DNA of 64,000 nt from Burkholderia sp. WAC0059 (GCF_002870125.1 NZ_PNEO01000008.1:62001-126000); one strand, 5' to 3'; counted from the first letter of the stretch, positions 7,192 to 14,582 are shown. Made by a program: numbers and translations. Notes: generated from the letters alone by a model not told the origin.

Positions 7192-8382
7192 ATGACGATC
7201 AAGCAGGTGCTGTCAGGGTGGCAGGTCGACATTCAGCCGGGTGGCCGCGGGGCCCGGCGGCTGAAAAAGACTTTTCCGACGAAGGCTGAAGCCGAGGGCT
7301 GGAAGCGTTATGTCCTCGGGAAAGTTCAGGAGGCACCCGAATGGATGCCGGCACGCAAGGATCCGCGACGGCTGTCGGAACTGGTCGAGCTGTGGTTTGT
7401 CCTGCATGGGTCAGGCTTGAATGCAGGCGAGGATACGAAAAGCCGGTTGCTCCAGATATGCAGGGCGTTGGGGGATCCAAGGGCTGATCTCTTCACGACA
7501 GACATGTTTGCGGAGTATCGCTCGAAGCGGCTGGCCGAAGGGATCACCCAGAACAACATGAATCGTGAGCACGCTTACATGAGGGCGATGTTCAACGAAC
7601 TGAAGCGCCTCAAGAAATGGAAGCTTGGCAATCCACTCAGTGAATTGCGCGCCTTCAAGATTCAGGATACCGAATTAAGCTATCTGACGCTTGAGCAGAT
7701 CCGGATCTTGCTGGAAGAACTTCAGAAAAGCAAGAATGTGCATGTCATGCTGATCTCGAAAGTTTGTCTTGCGACAGGCGCCCGATGGGGCGAAGCTGAG
7801 AGGTTGCGCATGTCCCAGGTACGCTCGGGGGTGATCCAGTTCGTCAAGACAAAATCGAGCAAGGCGCGTGGTGTGCCGGTTACCCGTGAACTGGAGAGGA
7901 TGTTGCGGGCACACCGTAAGAGCCATGGCGAGGGTGATCGCATTTTTGGGTCGGCGTGGTCGGCGTTCCGCGAGGCAGTGGAGCGTGCGAAGATCGTACT
8001 GCCGAAGGGTCAGCTGACGCACGTGCTGCGGCATACCTTTGCGAGCCATTTCATGATGAACGGCGGCAATATCCTTTCCCTGCAGCGCGCGCTGGGTCAC
8101 CACAGCCTCGCGATGACGATGCGCTATGCACACCTGTCGCCGGAGCACCTGGCCGAGACACGACATCTCAATCCCCTTGCCAGGCTTGATGCCAATGCGG
8201 AAGAGCGGCGGTCGCGACAAGGCAGGACGCGAAGGCTGGAGCGAGGTCGCCGTACACCAGCGGCGTTCGCAGAGCGACTGGCGGCGAGCCGGGAGGTTCG
8301 CACTGGGCGGGCGCGGCTGCCGCTGCGCGCGGTCATGCCGGGGATCGCATTCGGCCCTGCGAATCTGCCAGCTCGTACATAG
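7192..8382 (+). CDS. phage-type tyrosine recombinase/integrase with C-terminal extension
   Basis: This 396-residue integrase has an N-terminal arm-binding region, a SAM-like core-binding domain at about 60-150 and a catalytic domain with the expected residues: Arg198 (TGARWGE), His277 and Arg280 (HVLRHTF), His303/His304 (LGHHS) and nucleophile Tyr312 (RYAHLS). It would catalyse site-specific integration and excision of the element. After the usual family end (HLNPLARL) the frame runs about 70 further residues of Arg-rich, unstructured sequence, which suggests a lost stop or fusion to downstream DNA. It follows the HTH regulator by 46 bases and probably shares its transcript. No attachment core could be proven near it. 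Confidence 0.92.
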   Translation: MTIKQVLSGWQVDIQPGGRGARRLKKTFPTKAEAEGWKRYVLGKVQEAPEWMPARKDPRRLSELVELWFVLHGSGLNAGEDTKSRLLQICRALGDPRADLFTTDMFAEYRSKRLAEGITQNNMNREHAYMRAMFNELKRLKKWKLGNPLSELRAFKIQDTELSYLTLEQIRILLEELQKSKNVHVMLISKVCLATGARWGEAERLRMSQVRSGVIQFVKTKSSKARGVPVTRELERMLRAHRKSHGEGDRIFGSAWSAFREAVERAKIVLPKGQLTHVLRHTFASHFMMNGGNILSLQRALGHHSLAMTMRYAHLSPEHLAETRHLNPLARLDANAEERRSRQGRTRRLERGRRTPAAFAERLAASREVRTGRARLPLRAVMPGIAFGPANLPART

Positions 8383-8532
8383 CACCTCGTCGATTCCCGG
8401 AGTCGGGTGCGGGGTTGGCACGCAGAAAAGAGAACCGTTACCGTTTTCATTCCGGACGTGGCCATGGGCATGTCCTATGCTTGGATTCAATCAGGCCGCC
8501 GGGGTCTGTGTTTTCCATGCTCGGGAGCGTTG

Positions 8533-9009
8533 ATGCGGGGCGATCCGAAAGTCATTGAATACCTGAATGCACAACTGAAAAACGAGTTGACCGCCATCAA
8601 CCAGTATTTCCTGCATGCGCGCATGTACAAGCACTGGGGCCTGGATGAGTTTGGCAAACACGAATACGACGAGTCGATTGGCGAAATGCGGCATGCAGAC
8701 CGGCTCATCCAGCGAGTTTTCATGCTGGACGGACTGCCGAATCTTCAGGACCTGCACAAGCTGCTGATTGGCGAGACGACCCAGGAGATCCTGGGATGTG
8801 ATCTGAAGCTCGAGCAGATTTCTCAGGCCACCTGCAAGGAGGCCATCGCTTACTGCGAATCCGTGAGTGATTTCGTATCCAGGGAGATCTTTGTGAAGAT
8901 CCTGGACGACACCGAGGAACATATCGACTGGCTGGAAACGCAGATCAGCCTGGTCGACAAGGTCGGTATCCAGAACTATCAGCAGTCGGGAATGGATTCT
9001 CCCGACTGA
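8533..9009 (+). CDS. bfr: bacterioferritin
   Basis: This is a 158-residue heme-containing iron storage protein that forms 24-mer cages. Heme ligand Met52 is in the IGEMRHAD motif. Ferroxidase-type residues Glu18, Glu51, His54, Glu94 and His130 are present. The position matching E. coli Glu127 appears to be Thr (DTEEHIDWLE), which may weaken the classic di-iron site, although I recall the same motif in related bacteria. I placed the start at 8533 because GGGAG lies just upstream and the length then equals the family norm; an upstream in-frame start exists but would add unconserved residues. It follows the integrase and may be core DNA rather than cargo. Confidence 0.93.
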   Translation: MRGDPKVIEYLNAQLKNELTAINQYFLHARMYKHWGLDEFGKHEYDESIGEMRHADRLIQRVFMLDGLPNLQDLHKLLIGETTQEILGCDLKLEQISQATCKEAIAYCESVSDFVSREIFVKILDDTEEHIDWLETQISLVDKVGIQNYQQSGMDSPD

Positions 9010-9121
9010 CGGGGACGCCGACCTGCATTCGTCTCATGGCGGGCAGTCTCAGTGGCAGGATGGACACTGTCGGTTGCCTGCCGGTTCATCGGCAGGGGAC
9101 AAGGGCCGATGTAGATTGTTT

Positions 9122-9433
9122 TCAGACGCTTCCTTCCCGTTCGATGACCAGAATACGGGCCTGTCCTTTCGGGTGAGCTACATGCTCGCAGCCGATACCT
9201 GCAAAGAAAATGTCGCCGGCATGCAGGACCGTGATGTGTTCGATGCCCGACTCGCGGTAGTGCATGTCGACGATGCCGTCGAGCACGGCAAAGACTTCCT
9301 CGCCGTCATTGACATGCCACCTGTACGGCTGGTCGGTCCAGTGCAGGCGGACAGTTGTTCCGTTCATGCTGGCGATATCCAGTGCGCCCCAGGGACGCTC
9401 TGCCGTGAATTCGCGGCTTCGGATTATCTTCAT
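9122..9433 (-). CDS. small single-domain cupin protein
   Basis: This 103-residue beta-barrel protein has cupin pattern. The first motif appears as WHVNDGEEVFAVLDG with a His and Glu as likely metal ligands. The second is HAGDIFFAGIGCEHVAHP with His ligands. Such stand-alone cupins are metal-dependent isomerases, dioxygenases or sensors, and no specific reaction can be read here. It lies alone, convergent to bacterioferritin and downstream of two tandem unknown genes on the same strand. The fold call is good and the function unknown. Confidence 0.75.
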   Translation of the reverse strand: MKIIRSREFTAERPWGALDIASMNGTTVRLHWTDQPYRWHVNDGEEVFAVLDGIVDMHYRESGIEHITVLHAGDIFFAGIGCEHVAHPKGQARILVIEREGSV

Positions 9434-9466
9434 CGATCTTTCTCCTGGTATGTGCCGGCCCTGGAT

Positions 9467-9946
9467 TCATCCGCCCGGCGCCGGGATATTGGCATCGGCT
9501 TGGGGGATGGGCGACGGCTCGTTGCCTGTCGCATAGCGCAATACGGTTGCACGTGCTGCGTCGTGAGCGTGAGTCGGCACGGACGCGAGTTGCCGGTCGT
9601 GGACGGCAAGGATCAGCATCAGATCATGGATGTCTGCTTCGGGAAGCAGCCATACGCCGTCATCTGCCGCCCGCCGGGTGCAGCGGTACAGGGCCGCCTC
9701 GGCATTCCGGAATGTCTCGATGCCACAGCAGTCCTTCACGCGATCGCGCAGGAGATACGTCAGGAAAACCGCCCGGAACAGGAATGAAACCTGGGTGCTT
9801 GCACCATAGCCATGCCGGAGCGTCTCGAGCGCCAGGTGGTTCTGCAGTGATGCGGTCTGCGCTACCGCGGCCGGTAGGGGGAGCAGCATGGCGCGCGTGA
9901 GCGGCCGGCGGCTCGATGGACTTGCCTTGGTGGACGGGCGGGCCAT
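9467..9946 (-). CDS. hypothetical protein, paralogue of the adjacent upstream gene
   Basis: This 159-residue protein is clearly homologous to the gene immediately upstream (9954-10406). Both have a basic N terminus, the shared block TRAMLLPLPA, a His/Leu-rich helix with LETLRHGYG, a hydrophobic helix (FLTYLLRD), the VWLLPE segment, a HDRQL motif and a Pro-rich end (EPSPIPQ). I do not know a function. It is helical and soluble with no catalytic signature. The two genes are 7 bases apart, so they are translated from one message. Related tandem genes occur in Burkholderia mobile elements as far as I recall, but no role is established. Confidence 0.55.
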   Translation of the reverse strand: MARPSTKASPSSRRPLTRAMLLPLPAAVAQTASLQNHLALETLRHGYGASTQVSFLFRAVFLTYLLRDRVKDCCGIETFRNAEAALYRCTRRAADDGVWLLPEADIHDLMLILAVHDRQLASVPTHAHDAARATVLRYATGNEPSPIPQADANIPAPGG

Positions 9947-9953
9947 GTATTTA

Positions 9954-10406
9954 TCAAGCCGGCATGGCCGGTAGTGGCGAAGGACTGTCGCCGTCGATGA
10001 AGCGCATCAGTTCATCTTCGGCACTGACAATGGCGTGTGCGGGAGCCGCGGAGAGCTGCTGGTCATGCAGCGTCAGAAGGCACTCGAAACTCGGGTAACC
10101 TTCGTTGTCGAGCAACCATGTACCCTTTTCGGCGCCACGCCGGTTGGCCAGTTCCATGTACTGCTCCGCCTCGTGGAATTGCGCGAGCGGCAGGTCGCCG
10201 TACCCGGCGCGCTGCAGAAACCACGTGATGTACATCAGGCTTGCCAGCTCGACCAGGTGTTGAGGCTGGCCGAAGCCCCTGCGAACGGTTTCAAGACACG
10301 CATGGAATTTCAGCGAGCGGTTGCGCACGGCTGCGGCAGGGAGCGGCAGCAACATGGCCCGGGTCAGGCGCGGTTTGCGATGGACGGAGCGGGATGGACG
10401 GGACAT
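9954..10406 (-). CDS. hypothetical protein, first of a tandem paralogue pair
   Basis: This 150-residue protein is the upstream partner of the paralogue at 9467-9946. It shares LTRAMLLPLPA, the LETVRRGFG helix, a hydrophobic helix (LMYITWFLQRAG), TWLLDNEG, LHDQQL and a Pro-rich tail (DSPSPLPAMP). I start it at the Met at 10406 (MSRPSRSVHRK) because the paralogue also starts with a short basic leader; an upstream Met at 10448 is possible. The basic N terminus could contact nucleic acid. The function is unknown. Duplication and tight coupling suggest the two proteins act together, perhaps as a hetero-oligomer, which is inference. Confidence 0.55.
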   Translation of the reverse strand: MSRPSRSVHRKPRLTRAMLLPLPAAAVRNRSLKFHACLETVRRGFGQPQHLVELASLMYITWFLQRAGYGDLPLAQFHEAEQYMELANRRGAEKGTWLLDNEGYPSFECLLTLHDQQLSAAPAHAIVSAEDELMRFIDGDSPSPLPAMPA

Positions 10407-10525
10407 ACGGCAAAGCAGCTTGCGGCGGCTGTGATACGTGATGGACACAGCCGTGATTCTACGATACGGCCTACTTTGCTGGAGGGAGATGGCATCGGAT
10501 CAACTCGCGCGCATAGGTTGCGAAC

Positions 10526-10900
10526 TTACTTAAGTGAAGCCCGCAGCTTGGCCAGCACTTCGCCGTATGTCTGATGAAGCTCTGGGCCGTCCGCGGGCGC
10601 CTCAAGCGCCCGACGATTGAGGCGTCCCTCCATGATGGCGATACGCACCCGCGGGTGTGCGTGACCGACCATGGAGAGCCAGCCGGCGCAGGGAATTTCG
10701 TGTCCTTCTGGCGATTGGTGACAGGCAAACCAGGAGGCGCTGAAAGACGGTCCCATGCCGCGTTCGTCGGGGCAGGTTGCCGCAAGACTTTCCGCTTTTT
10801 CGAGGCTGAAGTTCGGAATATCCCGGGCGTCCTGATCCCGTCGCCACGGGCAGGACGGGCACGGAACAGTCGGAGCCTTGATTTTTCGGGGCGCATCCAC
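10526..10900 (-). CDS. DUF6283-like Cys-rich small protein
   Basis: This 124-residue protein has an N-terminal CPSCPWRRD motif and later FACHQSPEGHEIPCAGW, a set of Cys and His residues that probably bind zinc or a metal cluster. The pattern matches a family (DUF6283) that I recall mostly from phages and mobile elements, with no known activity. There is no signal peptide or membrane segment. It lies alone between the tandem unknown genes and the toxin-antitoxin pair, all on the minus strand. The family match is from memory of the motif, and the metal binding is inference. Confidence 0.65.
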   Translation of the reverse strand: MDAPRKIKAPTVPCPSCPWRRDQDARDIPNFSLEKAESLAATCPDERGMGPSFSASWFACHQSPEGHEIPCAGWLSMVGHAHPRVRIAIMEGRLNRRALEAPADGPELHQTYGEVLAKLRASLK

Positions 10901-10984
10901 AGCATGGCTCCTTCAGAAGAGATGGAAGGATTCAGGTAGGTGGTGGTAGTACGGAGAGCAGCAGGTCGATGGCGGGCAAAGCAA

Positions 10985-11305
10985 TCAAAGGCCGAAGTCA
11001 TCCCGGAAACGATCGATCTGATGCATCCGCTCGTGCAGGATTGTCACAATACCAATGTCGCCTTTCGAGAGCCGGCGCCAGTAGACGAAGTGCCGCTCAT
11101 ACCGGAAGAAGTAGCCTTCGATGCCGAATTCGGCGGGGATGGGCTTCGATGGTATTTTGTGGTTCTCGATCCCGTCGAAGGCTTCGAACATGCCGGTGAT
11201 ATAGCGTTCAGCCTGCTGCTCCCCCCAACGATCACGAGTGTAACGGTAGATCTCGTCGATTCGGTAGGACGCGGCCTCCTGGACCCGGACATGCACTCTG
11301 GACAT
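10985..11305 (-). CDS. RelE/ParE superfamily toxin
   Basis: This 106-residue protein has the RelE/ParE fold pattern: helices with the typical AASYRIDEIYRYTRDRWG start, the ERYITGMFEAFDGIE helix, then strands ending in YRYERHFVYWRRL-like and VTILHERM sequence. ParE toxins inhibit gyrase while RelE toxins cut mRNA; the ERHFVYWR and ILHERM pattern is more ParE-like. I start it at the ATG at 11305, 4 bases after the antitoxin stop. A TTG at 11329 would overlap the antitoxin and is the alternative. It is co-transcribed with the antitoxin and presumably serves element maintenance or defence. Confidence 0.82.
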   Translation of the reverse strand: MSRVHVRVQEAASYRIDEIYRYTRDRWGEQQAERYITGMFEAFDGIENHKIPSKPIPAEFGIEGYFFRYERHFVYWRRLSKGDIGIVTILHERMHQIDRFRDDFGL

Positions 11306-11309
11306 GCTG

Positions 11310-11570
11310 TCAGGTCCGATTGCGTGCAATCACCTCGGCCGCCGTCAACGGCTTGTACGAGGACTCGGGCGCCGCATAGGCATGCGTCAGTTCCGCTTTC
11401 AGCCTGTCAAGCGCTTCCTGTTCGACGCGTTCCATGTCGCGGCGGATCAGATCCCGCATGTACTCACTGACGTTTTCATAGGAGCCATGCTCACCCACGT
11501 TTGCCGCGACGAAGTCGCTGAGGGTTCCACTGAGGCGGACCGTCATGGTGGTAGTGGTTGTCCGGGGCAT
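11310..11570 (-). CDS. ParD-like ribbon-helix-helix antitoxin
   Basis: This 86-residue antitoxin starts with a ribbon-helix-helix DNA-binding segment (TMTVRLSGTLSDFVAANV, then a GSYENVSEYMRDLIRRD turn and helix). It ends with an extended toxin-wrapping tail (LTHAYAAPESSYKPLTAAEV). The antitoxin-first order and 4-base spacing to the toxin are typical of parDE. It would neutralise the toxin and repress the operon. The AT-rich stretch just upstream (about 11590-11640, with TATTCAATATAATCAAAAATG) probably holds the promoter and operator. Confidence 0.85.
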   Translation of the reverse strand: MPRTTTTTMTVRLSGTLSDFVAANVGEHGSYENVSEYMRDLIRRDMERVEQEALDRLKAELTHAYAAPESSYKPLTAAEVIARNRT

Positions 11571-11772
11571 GGCATGCTCCTGATGTGATTGGCGTATTCA
11601 ATATAATCAAAAATGAATACAAAGACAAGCCGTTTGCCACGCAGCATTGCGCTGTAATTACTGCCTAGGACAGGCCGGAGCCTCTTCCGGCATAGATGTA
11701 AAGATTGGGAGGGCGCTTGGCGACGCCGTTGAGCCACCCGACGCTGGCTCGACGAGACTCGGGTGGTCTGTG

Positions 11773-12699
11773 TTATTTCGCGAGAGGGTGACGGTATAGA
11801 CGATCACCGACCAGGTCGTCGGAGCCCCAGTTATAAAAGGCATCGAGCCGTTGAGCGAGCGGATGCGAGGCAATCGCTGTTTGTCGATTGAGGGGGGCGT
11901 ATAGCTCAACGGCATCGCGATTCTTGAACAGGTACAGCAGGCTGTTCGCGAGCACATCTGCGGCTAGGACCAATCCATCGCTATCCGGGACGGTTTCGAT
12001 GCTCAAGCCCTTCACAACCGGGGATATTTTCAGTTCGTCAGGCCACTGGACGGATGTCGTGATCGAGCCCTTCACAACCTGTTTCGTCAGGGTGTCAAAA
12101 CCCTTGGTCTTGATGACTTCCGGATCGTCATTCAGCAGTTCCTTCGCCACCTGTTCGAATTGTTTCACGATAGGTGTGTCGACTTGATCCGTGCGGATTT
12201 CCACATCCACCCGGTTCTGCTTTCGTTCGAGAAGAAAGGCGACCAGGTGCGAATACAGGCCGGAGAAAAGCGCCACATGCATAGAGGGAACGTCGACCCG
12301 CGGACTGCCACGCTTGACCCTTGGCTCTGCGTCGCCACGTGCGGCCTTTATTGCGGCCGCGCTTTGTTGCAGTGCTAGCTGTTGATCCATGTGGAATTGG
12401 TGAAACCCCTCGACGTGTATCGCATACCAGAAGCACGGCAACCAATATTGACGGATGGCTGCGTAGAGTTCTTCGCGTAGGGCCTGCTGTTGGTCGGTAT
12501 CCAGATCGGCAATATGCAGCTTGCCCGAAGACGGGGCATATTTTTGCGCAATGGAATCGAAGGCGGGTTTGACCTTTCCAATTTCGGATTCGGGAACCAG
12601 AATACCGGCAAAGACGCCAACCTCACCAGGATATGCCTCTCCGCGATCGGCATAACCCTTCGAACCTGACTCATCACTATAAAGAAATACTTTGGCCAT
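11773..12699 (-). CDS. DUF3800 domain protein
   Basis: This 308-residue protein matches DUF3800. It begins with the family signature VFLYSDESGSKG (Asp9, Glu10), has a KLHIADLD segment after the first helix, and near the C terminus the family motif LVLAADVLANSLLYLF. DUF3800 proteins are predicted to have an RNase-H-like fold, with the acidic residues as a possible metal-dependent nuclease site, and they are frequent in mobile elements and near defence genes. No activity is proven. It lies 141 bases downstream of the Fic gene on the same strand and near a toxin-antitoxin pair. A defence role is inference from this context. Confidence 0.75.
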   Translation of the reverse strand: MAKVFLYSDESGSKGYADRGEAYPGEVGVFAGILVPESEIGKVKPAFDSIAQKYAPSSGKLHIADLDTDQQQALREELYAAIRQYWLPCFWYAIHVEGFHQFHMDQQLALQQSAAAIKAARGDAEPRVKRGSPRVDVPSMHVALFSGLYSHLVAFLLERKQNRVDVEIRTDQVDTPIVKQFEQVAKELLNDDPEVIKTKGFDTLTKQVVKGSITTSVQWPDELKISPVVKGLSIETVPDSDGLVLAADVLANSLLYLFKNRDAVELYAPLNRQTAIASHPLAQRLDAFYNWGSDDLVGDRLYRHPLAK

Positions 12700-12840
12700 C
12701 TTGTTTTCTCATATGTGGTCGTGCACAGCACATGGCGTGAACTTTTGATTCACGCTGGCATCGCGGAAAAAGATCTGTGCACCGTAGTTCGCGTCTTTGC
12801 CTCATGCTCGGAGCACTGCCCGAGTAATGTAAAGCAAATG

Positions 12841-14040
12841 TTACTTATCGAGTGTGGTAGAGGGGGTGGGCAATGGGTCCGTGCCTTCACTGAGTATGGC
12901 GAGGTAGCGGCGATAGCCGAAGACACGACCGCGCTTGCGGCCCGTTACTTCCTCGACGACCTGGAGTCGCTCGAGGTCGGCGAGCGCAGAATTGATCGTA
13001 GGAGCGCTCAGGCCGGTACGTTCAACAAGTACGTTGGCAGTGAGGAACGGATTCTGCTGTAGCAACTCGTGGATGCGTAGGGCAGAACTGGCGCGCTCGC
13101 TTTCAGCCGTGATGCGTTCGCGATCTTCCTTGAAGAGGGCGACGATGCGCGTGGCAGCATCGAAGGCCTGATTTGCCGTCTCGGCGACCCCATCGAGGAA
13201 AAACTCGAGCCACGGCTCCCAAGCGCCGCGCTCGCGTACTTCCTGCAGTAGTCGGTAGTAGTCCGCCCGATGCGTTTTCAGGTAAAGGCTCAGATAAAGC
13301 AGCGGCGAGCGCAATACCCCGTGTACGTTCAAGAACAGGGTAACCAGAAGCCGTCCGATACGACCATTGCCGTCGAGGAACGGGTGAATGCTCTCGAACT
13401 GGACATGGAGCAGGCCAGCTTTGATGATTGTCGGCAGGCGTGAACGGTCTTCGTGCATGAATCGCTCAAGCGCATCGAGGCAAGTATCGAGTTCGTTGAC
13501 CGGGGGCGGCACATACAAGGCATTGCCCGGTCGCGTGCCGCCGATCCAGTTTTGCGAGCGGCGAAATTCGCCGGGGCTTTTCGAGCCACCTCTGCCGTTC
13601 TGCAGCAGGCGGGCATGCATTTCGCGGATCAGTCGTAAGGACAGCGGCAGGGTTTGGAGTCGATCCAACCCGTACATCATGGCATCGACATAGTTCGACA
13701 CCTCGCGAATGTCGTCGATGGGCTGACCCGCCTGCGCTTCGGTTTCGAAGCGAAGGAGATCCGTCAGCGTTGATTGAGTACCTTCGATCTGGGACGAGAG
13801 GACGGCTTCCTTTCGTACATACATGTAGAGGAAGAGCTCTTGGCGGGGAAGGAGCATGGTGATGCCATCCAACCGCCCGAGCGCTCGCTCGGCGAGGCTC
13901 AGCCGTTCGAGTAGGCCCAAGATGTCGATCGGCGGCTCCGGTGGCAAAGCGGGTGGCACAAAGGTGCGCACGGTCTCTCCGCCCACAGCGGTTTCGACGA
14001 AGCGGCCAAGCCGGGTATTCGTTGAGTTCTGGTCAGTCAT
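12841..14040 (-). CDS. Fic family AMP-transferase with inhibitory helix and winged HTH
   Basis: This 399-residue protein transfers AMP (or another nucleotide part) to Ser, Thr or Tyr of target proteins. The Fic motif HPFLDGNGRIGR is complete at 219-230. An inhibitory helix motif S-x-x-x-E-G (Ser82, Glu86, Gly87 in SSQIEGTQST) lies N-terminal, so this is a class II Fic protein that holds itself inactive until relieved. Residues about 325-380 form a winged helix (LTANVLVERTGLSAPTINSA) that may bind its own promoter. Three TTATTTAA-type sites lie directly upstream. It precedes the DUF3800 gene on the same strand. Targets are unknown; roles in signalling or phage defence are possible. Confidence 0.92.
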   Translation of the reverse strand: MTDQNSTNTRLGRFVETAVGGETVRTFVPPALPPEPPIDILGLLERLSLAERALGRLDGITMLLPRQELFLYMYVRKEAVLSSQIEGTQSTLTDLLRFETEAQAGQPIDDIREVSNYVDAMMYGLDRLQTLPLSLRLIREMHARLLQNGRGGSKSPGEFRRSQNWIGGTRPGNALYVPPPVNELDTCLDALERFMHEDRSRLPTIIKAGLLHVQFESIHPFLDGNGRIGRLLVTLFLNVHGVLRSPLLYLSLYLKTHRADYYRLLQEVRERGAWEPWLEFFLDGVAETANQAFDAATRIVALFKEDRERITAESERASSALRIHELLQQNPFLTANVLVERTGLSAPTINSALADLERLQVVEEVTGRKRGRVFGYRRYLAILSEGTDPLPTPSTTLDK

Positions 14041-14062
14041 GCGGAAATTATGGCCGCCGACT

Positions 14063-14127
14063 CTTATTTAAACAAGGTGCCGTTTATTTAAATAACGGTG
14101 AGGCTTAGGTAAGCTGGCTTAAATAAG
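14063..14127. promoter_or_regulatory. cluster of TTATTTAA dyad sites upstream of the Fic gene
   Basis: Three related AT-rich sites lie just upstream of the Fic ATG: CTTATTTAAAC (14063-14073), the near-palindrome from CCGTTTATTT to AAATAACGG (14080-14098) and CTTAAATAAG (14118-14127). The first two TTATTTAA cores are exactly 20 bases apart, two helical turns, so a protein could bind them on one DNA face. A separate dyad GCTTA-GG-TAAGC (14103-14114) lies between the last two sites. The winged helix of the Fic protein is the obvious candidate binder. Confidence 0.5.
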
Positions 14128-14256
14128 AACCTGCTGGCTAACTTGGGCGCTCTGAGTCTTCGTCCGCCGGTTTCGTGATTGCTAAACCAGAGGCAGTCCG
14201 TCGCGGAAATGCAACGTTCGTCGAAATGGAGGGGAGATGTGGGTGGCGCCGTGGCG

Positions 14257-14315
14257 GGTTCAACGGGCGTTGAACCTTGGACTGTTTTTTCTGCGTTGAA
14301 CCTTCGTTGAACCTT
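14257..14315. repeat. CGTTGAACC repeat cluster next to tRNA-Asn
   Basis: CGTTGAACC occurs three times in direct orientation (from 14268, 14294 and 14305) and once inverted (GGTTCAACG at 14257-14265). The inverted copy and the first direct copy form a perfect 9-bp dyad with a 2-base spacer. The last two CGTTGAACCTT copies are head-to-tail 11-mers. The cluster lies between the island and the 3' end of tRNA-Asn, where integrase arm-type sites would be expected. Confidence 0.6.
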
Positions 14316-14317
14316 TG

Positions 14318-14353
14318 CAAAAGAAAAGGGGTTGCGTCTACACGCAACCCCTT
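14318..14353 (-). terminator. Rho-independent terminator after tRNA-Asn
   Basis: A perfect 12-bp stem (AAGGGGTTGCGT paired with ACGCAACCCCTT, 4-base loop, 14326-14353) is followed on the minus strand by TTTTCTTTT. It ends the tRNA-Asn transcript. Confidence 0.85.
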
Positions 14354-14361
14354 GATTTCTT

Positions 14362-14437
14362 TGGCTCCCCGACCTGGGCTCGAACCAGGGACCTACGGAT
14401 TAACAGTCCGGCGCTCTACCGACTGAGCTATCGGGGA
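14362..14437 (-). tRNA. tRNA-Asn (GTT), second of two tandem copies
   Basis: The minus strand folds as a 76-base cloverleaf with 7-bp acceptor stem (TCCCCGA/TCGGGGA), D-loop AGCTCAGTCGGTAGAGC, anticodon GTT in CTGTTAATC, T-loop GTTCGAGCC and encoded CCA. It is the promoter-distal copy and differs from the other copy by one D-loop base. Its 3' end points toward the accessory region, making it the likely attB gene. Confidence 0.97.
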
Positions 14438-14465
14438 ACAGCGATACGGCAACTTTTCGGCGACA

Positions 14466-14492
14466 TGAAAAAGCCCGTCGCGTGAACGGGCT
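14466..14492 (-). terminator. hairpin terminator between the two tRNA-Asn genes
   Basis: A 7-bp GC-rich stem (AGCCCGT/ACGGGCT) is followed on the minus strand by TTTTCAT. It lies between the two tRNA genes and could end part of the transcripts from the upstream copy. Confidence 0.65.
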
Positions 14493-14506
14493 CTTGCGTA
14501 TTTCTT

Positions 14507-14582
14507 TGGCTCCCCGACCTGGGCTCGAACCAGGGACCTACGGATTAACAGTCCGGCGCTCTACCAACTGAGCTATCGGGGA
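14507..14582 (-). tRNA. tRNA-Asn (GTT), promoter-proximal copy
   Basis: This 76-base cloverleaf matches the other copy except for one D-loop base (TTGGT instead of TCGGT on the coding strand). Anticodon GTT and encoded CCA are clear. A consensus promoter lies 22 bases upstream of its 5' end. Confidence 0.97.

Noticed and set aside
14257..14315. CRISPR-like array
   Set aside because: The repeats are 9-11 bases with irregular or no spacers and no cas genes are near; this does not fit a CRISPR array.
14138..14347. 69-residue open frame at the island-tRNA junction
   Set aside because: It runs through the repeat cluster and terminator hairpin, so coding is unlikely.
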